Assembly: GCF_018860155.1 (NCBI RefSeq)
Contig: NZ_JAHKNI010000008.1
Span: 124,001 to 188,000, forward strand
Reading direction: 5' to 3'
Source of the DNA: Nocardia albiluteola
GTDB lineage: Bacteria > Actinomycetota > Actinomycetes > Mycobacteriales > Mycobacteriaceae
DNA length: 64,000 nt
The position numbers and the translations under genes are program-made. The notes under the pieces are model-generated. The model was given only the letters and a program-made list of their open reading frames with translations. It made no database searches and was not told where the DNA came from. Below are positions 8,361-16,112 of the stretch, piece after piece. Within the stretch, counting starts at the first letter, position 1; each line of letters begins with the position of its first letter.

Positions 8361-9371
8361 TCAATCCCCCAGCGTCCCACTGATGTTCAGGTAGAAGCTA
8401 CGTAACGTCACCGCGGGCTTCCTGCTGCGGACCCGGATCCGAACCACCGCATCCGGCGCATTCGCGGCGACGAGAATCTGGGTCTCCACCATGCGCGACC
8501 GTGGTGAGTCCGACAGTTCTCCACGTGCGACAACCGCTCCGTCGCACTCTATTTCGAGCAGATCGGCCTCGGCGTCCTCGTCCGTCCGTGCCCACGCGAA
8601 CAGTCGATAGGCGATGCCGGGCGCGAGACCGCCGCCGCCGAGCCGGACCGTCACACCGTCGGCGGCGATCAGCGGAACAACGTCGCCGGTCCGCCCGAAG
8701 ACGTCCTGGTCACCACCCGAGATGCTGACACGGTCCCACGGCAGTGGTGAACCTGCGCTCAGCTGCACACCGGCCCGATCGTGGCCACCATGGAGGGACG
8801 CGGACGGCGGCCCGCCGTAGCGATGCGTCCAATCACCGATCATCGTCCACCGCACGCCGAGTGGGTTCAGTACCGAACGGGCATAACGGTATTCACCAGT
8901 CACGAGTCCGGTCAGGAAGTCGGCCATGGTGCCGTCGTACCTGGTCCAGATCGCGGGGCCGTGCAGATGCGCGAGCACCGTCCAACCGTCGGGATCCGCA
9001 CCCTCGGTGACCCAGAAGAACATGTCGCCGTTGGTACTACCGCCCCACTGGAGCAGACCTCCCGGCTCCGGATAGCCGAACAGCGGATTGCCGTCCTCGT
9101 CGTCCTCGTGGAACACGCCGTTGGCGATCAGGTCCTGCGCGTTGTCGATCAGCGACATGAGCCGAACCTGACCATTGGTCCGCCGCGACGCCGGATACAG
9201 CACATACAGATCGCCGATCCTGCCGTTGCCGTAGTTGTCGATGAAATCCCGATAGTCCGACGGCAGCCGGACTCCACAGGCCGATTCGATGTCGTCCCAC
9301 GGCGGCGGCACCGCTGCGGGCAGCGGTGACGGCGCCATGATTCCCCTCAGCCGGGCAACCGACTCGCGCAT
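8361..9371 (-). CDS. SMI1/KNR4 (SUKH) family protein, transposon cargo
   Basis: A 336-aa protein. Residues about 22-160 form a SUKH domain: WDDIESACGVRLPSDYRDFI, then YGNGRIGDLYVLYP and LLQWGGSTNGDMFFWVTEG follow the family pattern, and WTRYDGTMADFLTGLV closes it. The remainder is a beta-rich domain with no recognised family. Many bacterial SUKH proteins are immunity proteins against polymorphic toxins (known), so an immunity role is possible but no toxin gene is adjacent. The start is supported by GGAAGGAG about 7 nt upstream. It lies inside the 8113-11372 element, divergent from the HEAT-like gene. Confidence 0.82.
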   Translation of the reverse strand: MRESVARLRGIMAPSPLPAAVPPPWDDIESACGVRLPSDYRDFIDNYGNGRIGDLYVLYPASRRTNGQVRLMSLIDNAQDLIANGVFHEDDEDGNPLFGYPEPGGLLQWGGSTNGDMFFWVTEGADPDGWTVLAHLHGPAIWTRYDGTMADFLTGLVTGEYRYARSVLNPLGVRWTMIGDWTHRYGGPPSASLHGGHDRAGVQLSAGSPLPWDRVSISGGDQDVFGRTGDVVPLIAADGVTVRLGGGGLAPGIAYRLFAWARTDEDAEADLLEIECDGAVVARGELSDSPRSRMVETQILVAANAPDAVVRIRVRSRKPAVTLRSFYLNISGTLGD

Positions 9372-9419
9372 TCCCGAACTCCTTCCGAAATCCCTTTCGC
9401 CACACAGTCTGCCAACTGC

Positions 9420-9498
9420 TTCGGGGAGGCTTCGGGGTAGGTCCGAAGCGCGTCATGACGGTGGTGTCGAAGAAGCCGGTGATGGCGGCGATTCTGTC
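9420..9498 (-). pseudogene. Remnant of an ECF sigma factor C-terminus
   Basis: Minus-strand frame DRIAAITGFFDTTVMTRFG strongly resembles the last residues of SnoaL-tailed ECF sigma factors; the intact sigma gene in this window ends DTITSLTGFHNTSIMTRFG. No start, sigma2 or sigma4 sequence is present. It lies in the divergent gap between the two cargo genes of the transposon-like element, so the element probably captured the end of a neighbouring sigma gene. Confidence 0.55.
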
Positions 9499-9667
9499 CG
9501 CGGCCCGCTCGCATCGCACTGGTCTCCTCACCGCTGCCGTAAATGAGTTCATCAAGACGGCAGAAATCCTGGAGCTGTCACGAGCCGCAAAGTAGATCGG
9601 GAGTCCACCGGGACCGTGTCGGTTCCTGTCGTGCGCGACAGGCGTCGCGGCCGGTAGGTTGTCGCGC

Positions 9668-11311
9668 ATGGGGACGAGTGTGACGGTGTTCAAAGCCGTG
9701 CTGACCGACCATGACCCGGAGGTTCGCAGGTCGCTGCTGGAGGCGCCGATCGCGGAGTACGACGCTGATACGCTGCGCGGAATGTTGCGGGCGGCGCAGG
9801 AGGTGTTGGCGGATGAGAGTCTGTTCTACGCGTGGCCGGATTGTGCACTGGTGCAACACATGCTGGATCCGGGATTGTTGCGGACCAGCGAGCTCCGGAC
9901 TCGGCTGACCGATACCGACGCCGGAGTCCGGCGCGGTGTCTGGCTCACACTCTGCGACCGCATGTATATGCTTCACCGGTCGAGCGACTATTTCCAGGTC
10001 GCCCTGGAGGTTTTGGCTGATGAGGCCTATGCCTACGCGTGGCCGGACTGTATCGCGGTGTTACGCGGGTTCAAGGACTGGCATTCGGTACTCGTATTCC
10101 AGCTGATTGTGAGGGTATTGCTCGCTGACTCGGCCAACGGTCTCGGAGCACGGTTGGCGAGTGCCATCGGCCTGCCGAACGAGATGTATCCGCCGCGGTT
10201 GCCCGAACCGGTGCCCGAGTCGGGCTCGGTGTGTTGCGGGCTCTGCATGTCGGGGCAGGAACAGCGCGAGATATCGGCGGCACGATGCCGACAGGTGGCC
10301 ACTCTGGTGACAGTGTTGTCCAGCCCGGTGGAAGCGCTGCGTCGATTGGCAGCGAAGAAGTTGGTCAGGCTGGGGCCGGGTGTCGCCGGGGTGCTGCGAC
10401 AGGTCCGGCGCACTCGGGTCCCAGGCAGGCGGGCGGCGCTGTATGCACTGGCCGAGATCGGTTGGGACGAGGTCGATCCATCGGATCGAGCCGTGGTCCA
10501 GCGCGCGATCCGGGTCCAGCAGCTCGGCGAGATTCCCGAACCCGTGCCCGAACCGCACGGAACCTGGTACGCCGTGCGCACCACCGATCGCGCGGCTGTC
10601 TTGGCCGCGTTCGACCTGTGCGATCCGGTCGAGGTATCGATGCGCGTGGGGTTCGCTATGTGGAACGGCAGCGAGAATCGGGAACTGAGCTATCGGGAAG
10701 TGTTCGTCACGCCCGCGCTGGACGGCTGGATCTTGGTGATGACCGCTGAGGAGATGCTCGACGAATCGCACGAGGACGCCCACCGCCGCTGCGTCGAACT
10801 GAGCCGCCGGTTCGGGGCCGCTCACTGGTACAACGCGCCCTCGGACTTTGAGACCTCCGGCTGGTGTGTCGCTGAAGACGGCGTCATCGTGCGGTACGTC
10901 CACTCTGACGATGAGCCCGATGGCATGGAGATCGGGCCCGGTGCATGCGACACGGACGAGTTGCACGCCTGGCTGACCGACCGCGACCAGGGCCGGCGCG
11001 AGCCGCCACCCGCGCACACCCCTCGAATACCGGACGGACTGCAATACCGCCTGAGCCAGATTCAGAGGTCCGGCATCGATCCAGGCGAGCAAATTCCGGC
11101 GGACGTTGCGGCCGCGGAGGCTGTCGCTCGCGACGGGATCCCGCGCCGACACATCGGACTCAACATTGCGGATATCGCGCGCCGATTGTCCGTCGGCCCG
11201 GAAACCCTCGGCCCAGGGACAAGGGTCGAGGGCACGGGCGTGCTCGCCGTGCCCGCCGCCCCGCACCCGTCCAAGCGCTACGGCGCACTGCCCTGGTTTG
11301 TGGCCATGTGA
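9668..11311 (+). CDS. HEAT-like repeat protein, transposon cargo, function unknown
   Basis: A 547-aa protein. The N-terminal third contains two long helical repeats marked by VLADESLFYAWPDC (46-59) and VLADEAYAYAWPDC (115-128). A HEAT-like segment follows (ALRRLAAKKLVRLGPGVAGV, then RRAALYALAEIGWDEV). A middle alpha/beta domain has TPALDGWILVM and SRRFGAAHWYNA and ends near GWCVAEDGVIVRYV. CxxC-type Cys pairs occur at CCGLC. The ATG at 9668 is preferred over TTG at 9659. It is divergent from the SUKH gene, and the pair is enclosed by the inverted repeats. A contact or immunity role is conceivable but unproven. Confidence 0.75.
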   Translation: MGTSVTVFKAVLTDHDPEVRRSLLEAPIAEYDADTLRGMLRAAQEVLADESLFYAWPDCALVQHMLDPGLLRTSELRTRLTDTDAGVRRGVWLTLCDRMYMLHRSSDYFQVALEVLADEAYAYAWPDCIAVLRGFKDWHSVLVFQLIVRVLLADSANGLGARLASAIGLPNEMYPPRLPEPVPESGSVCCGLCMSGQEQREISAARCRQVATLVTVLSSPVEALRRLAAKKLVRLGPGVAGVLRQVRRTRVPGRRAALYALAEIGWDEVDPSDRAVVQRAIRVQQLGEIPEPVPEPHGTWYAVRTTDRAAVLAAFDLCDPVEVSMRVGFAMWNGSENRELSYREVFVTPALDGWILVMTAEEMLDESHEDAHRRCVELSRRFGAAHWYNAPSDFETSGWCVAEDGVIVRYVHSDDEPDGMEIGPGACDTDELHAWLTDRDQGRREPPPAHTPRIPDGLQYRLSQIQRSGIDPGEQIPADVAAAEAVARDGIPRRHIGLNIADIARRLSVGPETLGPGTRVEGTGVLAVPAAPHPSKRYGALPWFVAM

Positions 11312-11337
11312 CGCGAGACCCTGCGCGGGCCGAGAAC

Positions 11338-11372
11338 ACTCGTTGTTTTTCGGCGATAACTACCGGAACCTC
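11338..11372 (-). repeat. Right terminal inverted repeat of the 8.1-11.4 kb element
   Basis: Read on the minus strand from 11372 it begins GAGGTTCCGGTAGTTATCGC followed by CGAAAAACAACG. Three mismatches and one gap separate it from the left end at 8113. It is followed on the plus strand by GATCT (11373-11377), the second copy of the target duplication. It lies 27 nt after the HEAT-like stop codon. Confidence 0.8.
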
Positions 11373-11403
11373 GATCTGTGCTGCGGTTGGCGAAGCTGCG
11401 CCG

Positions 11404-12123
11404 CTAGCGCGACTCGCCGGATTCCGCAGCGCCGCCGGCTATTCCATTCAGCAGGGCCGTGAGGCCGAAGGTGAAGTGGTCGTCGGGGGACCGGTCGGGA
11501 GCCGCGGCGATGCGACGGGACAGGTGGGGGTGCTCGCCCGCGGACAGGACGCGGAGGAGGTAGGGGGCAACGGTCTCGCGCCAGCGGCCCTCGCTCAGGC
11601 CCGAACGGCGGTGGGCGCGTTGCTCGGCGAGTTGGCGGGTGGTGGCGCCGAAGACGTAGGCGCCCACCGCGTCGACGATATGCGTGGCCAGAGCGATATC
11701 GGAGGTGAACTCGGCGGCCGCGGCGAGCACACCCTCCTGCTCGCGGAGGGAGTTGGGGCCCAGCGCCGGGCGGCCCGCGATCTCGGGGCCCAGCCAGGGG
11801 TGGCGCAGCAGCGTAGCGCGTAGGTGCCAGGCGTGGGCGGCGAGATCCGCCCGCCAGTCGCCGGTCGCCGAGGGCGGTGCGACCTCGCCGCGCACGCTGT
11901 CGATCATCAGATCGATCAGATCGTCGCGGCTGGTCACGTACCGGTACAGCGAGGCGGTGCCCGAGCTCAGGTCCGCGGCCACGCGGCGCATCGAAACCGC
12001 CTGCAGTTCTTCGGAATCGGCGATGGCGACAGCCGCCGCGACGATGTGTTCGATGCTCGGACCCCGGCGACGCGGGACGCGCGGTTCGCGGGCCCACACC
12101 AGGGGAGGCTCCTGCTCGGGCAC
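11404..12123 (-). CDS. TetR/AcrR family transcriptional regulator
   Basis: A 239-aa regulator of the type with a tetracycline-repressor-like C-terminal domain. The helix-turn-helix lies at about residues 22-70 (IEHIVAAAVAIADSEEL, MRRVAADLSSGTASLYRYV). The C-terminus carries EHPHLSRRIAA and DHFTFGLTALLNGIAG, also found in a degenerate copy at 34 kb. It is divergent from a flavin monooxygenase, with a perfect inverted repeat in between, so it probably represses that gene and itself until a ligand, perhaps the monooxygenase substrate, binds. Confidence 0.9.
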   Translation of the reverse strand: MPEQEPPLVWAREPRVPRRRGPSIEHIVAAAVAIADSEELQAVSMRRVAADLSSGTASLYRYVTSRDDLIDLMIDSVRGEVAPPSATGDWRADLAAHAWHLRATLLRHPWLGPEIAGRPALGPNSLREQEGVLAAAAEFTSDIALATHIVDAVGAYVFGATTRQLAEQRAHRRSGLSEGRWRETVAPYLLRVLSAGEHPHLSRRIAAAPDRSPDDHFTFGLTALLNGIAGGAAESGESR

Positions 12124-12162
12124 ATCGACTCCTCATCTGATGACACTGGCGGGAAGCCCGCT

Positions 12163-12206
12163 CTTATGGATACAGTGTATCCGATAGCGAACACTGTATC
12201 CATAAG
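12163..12206. promoter_or_regulatory. Perfect inverted repeat, TetR operator
   Basis: Arms 12163-12178 (CTTATGGATACAGTGT) and 12191-12206 are exact reverse complements over 16 bp with a 12-bp spacer. Within the left part GGATACA-G-TGTATCC (12168-12182) is itself a palindrome. It fills most of the 91-bp gap between the TetR gene and the monooxygenase, whose ribosome binding site AAGGGG overlaps the right arm end. Confidence 0.85.
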
Positions 12207-12214
12207 GGGTTGTC

Positions 12215-13873
12215 ATGTCGGAAGAGCGAGTGCCGGTCCTCATCGTCGGCGGCGGCACCGTCGGTCTGGCCGCGGCGCTTTTCCTGACCACGCACGGCGT
12301 CACGCCACTGGTGCTCGAGCGGCAGCCCGGCGTCTCGATACATCCGCGGGCCACCGGAATCGGCCCGCGCACCATGGAGTTCCTGCGGCAGGCCGGTCTC
12401 GAGCGGGCGGTGAACGACGTGGCCGTGGACATGTCCGCCGGAGGGCGAGTGAAGGTCTCCGCGCGCAGCCTCGCGGAGGTCGATCTGGCGACCGCCCCCG
12501 TGCTGTCGGTGACCGAAAATGACTGGGGCAGTGCGGATCCGAGCCCGGCGCGGATACGCGGGGTGTGCCCGCAGCACCGGCTCGACGCGGTACTGCTGCC
12601 CGCCGCGCGGAGTAAGGGTGCGCGCGTGCGGTTCTCGGCCCGGATGGTGGACTGCGCGATCGAATCCGAGGGCGTCACAGTCACACTCGATACCGGTGAG
12701 GTGATCGCCGCGGACTATCTGATCGCCGCCGACGGTGTGCGCAGCACCGTGCGCGAGCGGCTCGGCATCGGCGTCGGCGGCCCCGGCCCGCTGGGGGAGC
12801 CCGCCACCAGCATCCTGTTCCGTGCGGACCTGACCCCGTACACGCAGGGGCGGACATTCGTGAACTGCACCATCACCCACCCGGACGCCCCCGGCCTGCT
12901 GGTGACCGTGGACGGGGAGAAGGAGTGGATCTTCCACGCCGGCACCGACTCCGAGTCGACCGGCGGCGCCGCCGAAGTCGCGGTCGAACAGTGGCAGGAG
13001 GTGATCCGCACGGCGGTAGGGGATCCCGCGCTGCCGGTGGAGGTGCGCAGCGTGCTGCCGTGGCGCCCTCGCGGACAGCTTGCGGACCGATTCCAGGCGG
13101 GACGCTCGGTCGACACGGCCGCTGAGCACGACGCGGGACGCTCGGTCGGTGAGGCGGCTGAGCACGGCCGGGTATTCCTGGCCGGCGACGCCGCACACGC
13201 GGTCCCGCCGCTGGGGGCGTTCGGACTCAACACCGGCATGGCCGACGCGCACAACCTCGCGTGGAAACTGGCCGCGGTGCTGCGCGGCGACGCCGGACCC
13301 GCGCTACTGGACACCTACACCGCCGAGCGTCGACCGGTCGCGGCAATGACGCTGGAACAGGCCATGATTCGCCTCACCGACCCCACGCTGCACTGGGACG
13401 CACACGCCGTGGACCGCCGCGCGGCCGCGGGCGCCCTGCACGCCCTCGTGGTGCACCTGGGCTACCGCTACGACTCGGCCGCGGTGATCGAGTCGAGCCC
13501 GGCCCTACCCTCGACCGAGGACGTGATCGCGGACCTGGACGGCACGCCCGGCTCGCGCCTGCCGCATCGGTGGCTTGCGGGCGGGACCTCCACGCTGGAC
13601 CTGATCCGGTCGCACTGCACGGTGATCGGCGGGAACCATCGCTGGATCGCCGCGGCTTCCGATGCGGCCGCGGAGTTGGGGATCCGGGTCGACTCGCACG
13701 CGCTTGCCTTGGCGGACAACGCCGTTCGCGAGTGGTTCGATACCGTCGGCATCGGCCCGGATGGTGCGCTGCTGGTTCGTCCCGACCAGATCATTGCGGC
13801 GCGCATCCCGTCCGCGCCGCCCGCCCCGGCCAGACTCCTCCGGCAGTTGCTGACCCGGGCTCTCGCCAGGTAA
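12215..13873 (+). CDS. FAD-dependent monooxygenase (group A, PheA/TfdB-like)
   Basis: A 552-aa flavoprotein hydroxylase. The N-terminal dinucleotide motif is VLIVGGGTVGLAAAL (8-22), the DG motif reads YLIAADGVRSTVR, and the FAD ribityl motif is GRVFLAGDAAHAVPP with GDAAH at 324-328. A thioredoxin-like C-terminal domain follows. Such enzymes hydroxylate aromatic or polyketide substrates with NAD(P)H and O2. AAGGGG lies 7 nt before the ATG. It is regulated by the divergent TetR. A 36-bp tandem duplication (13097-13168) inserts two copies of AGRSV..AAEH just before the FAD motif, which is unusual for the family. Confidence 0.9.
   Translation: MSEERVPVLIVGGGTVGLAAALFLTTHGVTPLVLERQPGVSIHPRATGIGPRTMEFLRQAGLERAVNDVAVDMSAGGRVKVSARSLAEVDLATAPVLSVTENDWGSADPSPARIRGVCPQHRLDAVLLPAARSKGARVRFSARMVDCAIESEGVTVTLDTGEVIAADYLIAADGVRSTVRERLGIGVGGPGPLGEPATSILFRADLTPYTQGRTFVNCTITHPDAPGLLVTVDGEKEWIFHAGTDSESTGGAAEVAVEQWQEVIRTAVGDPALPVEVRSVLPWRPRGQLADRFQAGRSVDTAAEHDAGRSVGEAAEHGRVFLAGDAAHAVPPLGAFGLNTGMADAHNLAWKLAAVLRGDAGPALLDTYTAERRPVAAMTLEQAMIRLTDPTLHWDAHAVDRRAAAGALHALVVHLGYRYDSAAVIESSPALPSTEDVIADLDGTPGSRLPHRWLAGGTSTLDLIRSHCTVIGGNHRWIAAASDAAAELGIRVDSHALALADNAVREWFDTVGIGPDGALLVRPDQIIAARIPSAPPAPARLLRQLLTRALAR
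13097..13168 (+). repeat. 36-bp tandem duplication inside the monooxygenase gene
   Basis: Two adjacent 36-bp units (13097-13132 and 13133-13168) both begin GCGGGACGCTCGGTCG and contain GCTGAGCACG. They encode AGRSVDTAAEHD and AGRSVGEAAEHG. The unit length is a multiple of three, so the frame is kept. Confidence 0.85.
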
Positions 13874-14016
13874 TCGGTCGGATATTTCGAGTGGGTCATC
13901 GTCTCCGCCCGGACGGCCGCCGCGGACCCGTTTCGCTCGGCGATATTGTCGCGCCGCGCCGGGCCCTCCTGGTCGGGTCTCGGTCGGCGATGCCCGCGAC
14001 CGGGCCGACGAACGCG

Positions 14017-14052
14017 ACGTGCCGCCGGGAGTGCAGACTCCCGGCGGCACGT
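14017..14052. terminator. Hairpin terminator between convergent genes
   Basis: A perfect 16-bp stem (14017-14032 with 14037-14052) with a GCAG tetraloop lies between the monooxygenase and the convergent lysozyme gene, 36 nt past the latter's stop. No U-tract is visible, as is common in high-GC actinomycetes. Confidence 0.75.
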
Positions 14053-14088
14053 GCGTGCGCGAATAGTACTGCGCCAGTGGTTATTCCA

Positions 14089-14967
14089 CTATGTTGTCGG
14101 CGAAGCTGAGGTCGCGCCGGATCCCGATCCCGATCCGGAGCCGGAGGGCTGGTTGGTCTCCAGGTCCGTCTTGATCCACGCGATCGCGTCGACCAGGGTG
14201 AGGTTCGCGCCGGATGCGTTCTGGCCCAATTGCGGCCAGCCCGCGCCGTTGGGACCGCGCAGCTGATCCCAGATGTCGCATACCTTCTGATAGAGATCGG
14301 CCTGCTGGGCGTCGGTGAGTGCCATCAGCCACCCTCCTCCTGTTCCTTGTCCTCCGAGTAATGTGGCCAGATCCGAGGCACTGCCCCGGAATGCGTCGGC
14401 GTCGACGGTCATGCCGGCGACCGAGGCCTGGTCGGTGAATTGCCAGATCACCGGATTGCCGCCGCCGTAAGAGGCCCAGCCCTCCCCCGAATCGCCGCCG
14501 GCGTTCGCGTAGATCTGGGACGCGTAGCCGGTGCCACCCGGATACGCCGAGGACACCAGCCCCGGCACCTTGGACAGGTCCGGGGAGCCGATCTGGCTCC
14601 AATACCACTGCGGGATATAGGACAGCGCGACCGTCACACCCGCCGCGTTGAAGGCGTTGACCAGTGCCCAGTAGTCGTTGATGTTGCCCGAATTGTTCTC
14701 GAAGTCGATCATGCAGACGTTCGGGCCACCGTTGGCCTGCCAGTTCTGCACCTGCGAGGCGGGGGAGTCGGAGGCAATCGCGTAGTGGTATCCGATGATC
14801 GCGATACCGGCCTGCGCGGCCGCGGACTGGTTGGCCGCCCAGGTGGGATCCTTGTAGTAGTTGCCCTCGGAGACCTTGGCCTCCACCCAGGAGAAGCCCT
14901 CCTTGGCAACCTCACCCAGGTTGATGTTGGCCTGATAGTTTGAAATGTCTATGCCGAACAGCGTCAT
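14089..14967 (-). CDS. GH25 lysozyme-like endolysin with C-terminal phage-type domain
   Basis: A 292-aa protein. Residues 1-205 are a glycoside hydrolase family 25 (Chalaropsis lysozyme) domain: FGIDISNYQANI, FSWVEAKVSEGNYYKDP, CMIDFENNSG and VIWQFTDQ are its barrel strands, with acidic residues (DID, DFE) at the expected catalytic places. After a Gly-rich linker, residues about 215-270 (LTDAQQADLYQKVCDIWDQL, LVDAIAWIKTDLE) match a domain seen in actinophage lysins. It ends in a Gly/Ser tail. No signal peptide is seen. GGAGGT lies 7 nt before the ATG. It is a near-copy of the gene 37 nt upstream and probably shares its transcript. Confidence 0.88.
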   Translation of the reverse strand: MTLFGIDISNYQANINLGEVAKEGFSWVEAKVSEGNYYKDPTWAANQSAAAQAGIAIIGYHYAIASDSPASQVQNWQANGGPNVCMIDFENNSGNINDYWALVNAFNAAGVTVALSYIPQWYWSQIGSPDLSKVPGLVSSAYPGGTGYASQIYANAGGDSGEGWASYGGGNPVIWQFTDQASVAGMTVDADAFRGSASDLATLLGGQGTGGGWLMALTDAQQADLYQKVCDIWDQLRGPNGAGWPQLGQNASGANLTLVDAIAWIKTDLETNQPSGSGSGSGSGATSASPTT

Positions 14968-15004
14968 CGGACGACCTCCGCGTCGATCAGGTGCCCGGGC
15001 GCGG

Positions 15005-15628
15005 TCATGACCCGCTGAGCAGCGAGGTGAGATCCGCGGCGCTGCCGCGGAATGCGTCGGCGTCGACGGTCATGCCGGCGACCGCGGCCTGGTTGGTGAA
15101 CTGCCAGATCACCGGATTGCCGCCGCCGTAGGACGCCCAGCCCTCACCGGAATCGCCGCCGCCGTTCTCGTAGAGCGTGGAGGCGTAACCGCTACCGCCG
15201 GGGTACGCCGAGGAGACCAGGCCGGGCACCTTCGACAGGTCCGGGGAGCCGATCTTGTTCCAGTACCACTGCGGGATATAGGACAGCGCCACCTTGATGC
15301 CCGCTGCGTTGAACGCGTTGACCAGTGCCCAATAGTTGTCGATATTGCCCGAGTTGTCCTCGAAGTCGATCATGCAGACGTTCGGGCCGCCGTTGGCCTG
15401 CCACGTCTGGACCTGCGAGGCCGGATCGTCGGCGGCGATGGCATAGTGATAGCCGATGATCGGCAGATTCGCCTTCCCTGCCGCGGCCTGATTGGCGGCC
15501 CAGGTCGGGTCCTTGTAGTAGTTGCCCTCGGAGACCTTAGCCTCCACCCAGGAGAACCCCTCCTTGGCAACCTGATCCAGGCTGATGTTGGCCTGATAGT
15601 TCGAAATGTCTATGCCGTACAAGGTCAT
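15005..15628 (-). CDS. GH25 lysozyme-like protein, single domain
   Basis: A 207-aa GH25 domain protein, paralogous over its full length (roughly 85% identical by eye) to the first 205 residues of the following gene. It shares YGIDISNYQANI, VEAKVSEGNYYKDPTWAANQ and the YPGG / GGDSGEGWASYGGG segments. It lacks the C-terminal phage-lysin domain and any signal peptide. A ribosome binding site (GGAGA) precedes the ATG. The pair looks like a tandem duplication in which one copy lost or gained the C-terminal module. Muramidase activity on peptidoglycan is expected from the family; how it would leave the cell is unclear. Confidence 0.85.
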   Translation of the reverse strand: MTLYGIDISNYQANISLDQVAKEGFSWVEAKVSEGNYYKDPTWAANQAAAGKANLPIIGYHYAIAADDPASQVQTWQANGGPNVCMIDFEDNSGNIDNYWALVNAFNAAGIKVALSYIPQWYWNKIGSPDLSKVPGLVSSAYPGGSGYASTLYENGGGDSGEGWASYGGGNPVIWQFTNQAAVAGMTVDADAFRGSAADLTSLLSGS

Positions 15629-16112
15629 TCGTCGATCTCCGTGTCAGTCTGGTGTCGCAGCGTTGCATGCACCGGTGGGTAGCACAGTCTCGAACAGGGC
15701 CACCCTATGCCACGCATACGCACTGTGATGCTCGGCGGCAGCACACTCGGCTCACTTCTCGCGGACCATTCCGGCCGGATCGTCAGACGGCGGCGTTGCT
15801 CCCCGGTGCGGACAACTCCCCATGAAACCCACTAGCGCCTCAGCTGAATTCGGTCACGATCGTCGCTTGCCCGGCCGCCCCGCGGCCGCCGTTTGCTTGC
15901 AGTTCAACGAACCGAGTGTTGCATGCAGGGACTCTCACCCGCAACCCAAGATTTGCTGTCCGTCAACGGGATACGAGCCCTCGGCGAGCAGGCGTCCACT
16001 CACCATCATGTCGAGCACGATCCCGACCCCGGCGTGCCGTTCCTGAACGTACAGGGCAAACTCCTGGCCCAGGTGTTCGGTGGCGGCCGGACCGATGAGG
16101 AAAGCTGAGCGG
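15629..16112. other. Intergenic region upstream of lysozyme pair
   Basis: No firm gene. A minus-strand frame at about 15935-16079 (containing HLGQEFALYVQERHAGVGI) has protein-like composition, but no family or ribosome binding site is recognised. The promoter of the lysozyme pair should lie in the first 200 nt. Confidence 0.3.

Larger units (their letters stand above)
8113..11372. mobile_element. Transposase-less Tn3-like element carrying SUKH and HEAT-like genes
   Basis: The ends are inverted repeats: 8113-8149 starting GGGGTTTCGGTAGTAATCGC, and, read on the minus strand from 11372, GAGGTTCCGGTAGTTATCGC. The match over about 36 bp has three mismatches and one gap. The element is flanked by the 5-bp direct repeat GATCT (8108-8112 and 11373-11377). 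GGGG ends, ~38-bp repeats and 5-bp duplications are the hallmark of the Tn3 family (known). Only a 22-codon scrap of a Tn3-type transposase remains inside, so the element would need a transposase supplied in trans. Cargo is a SUKH gene, a sigma-factor remnant and a HEAT-like gene. Confidence 0.85.

Noticed and set aside
14089..15628. A prophage, because of two endolysin-like genes
   Set aside because: No integrase, terminase, capsid, portal or tail genes are present on either side.
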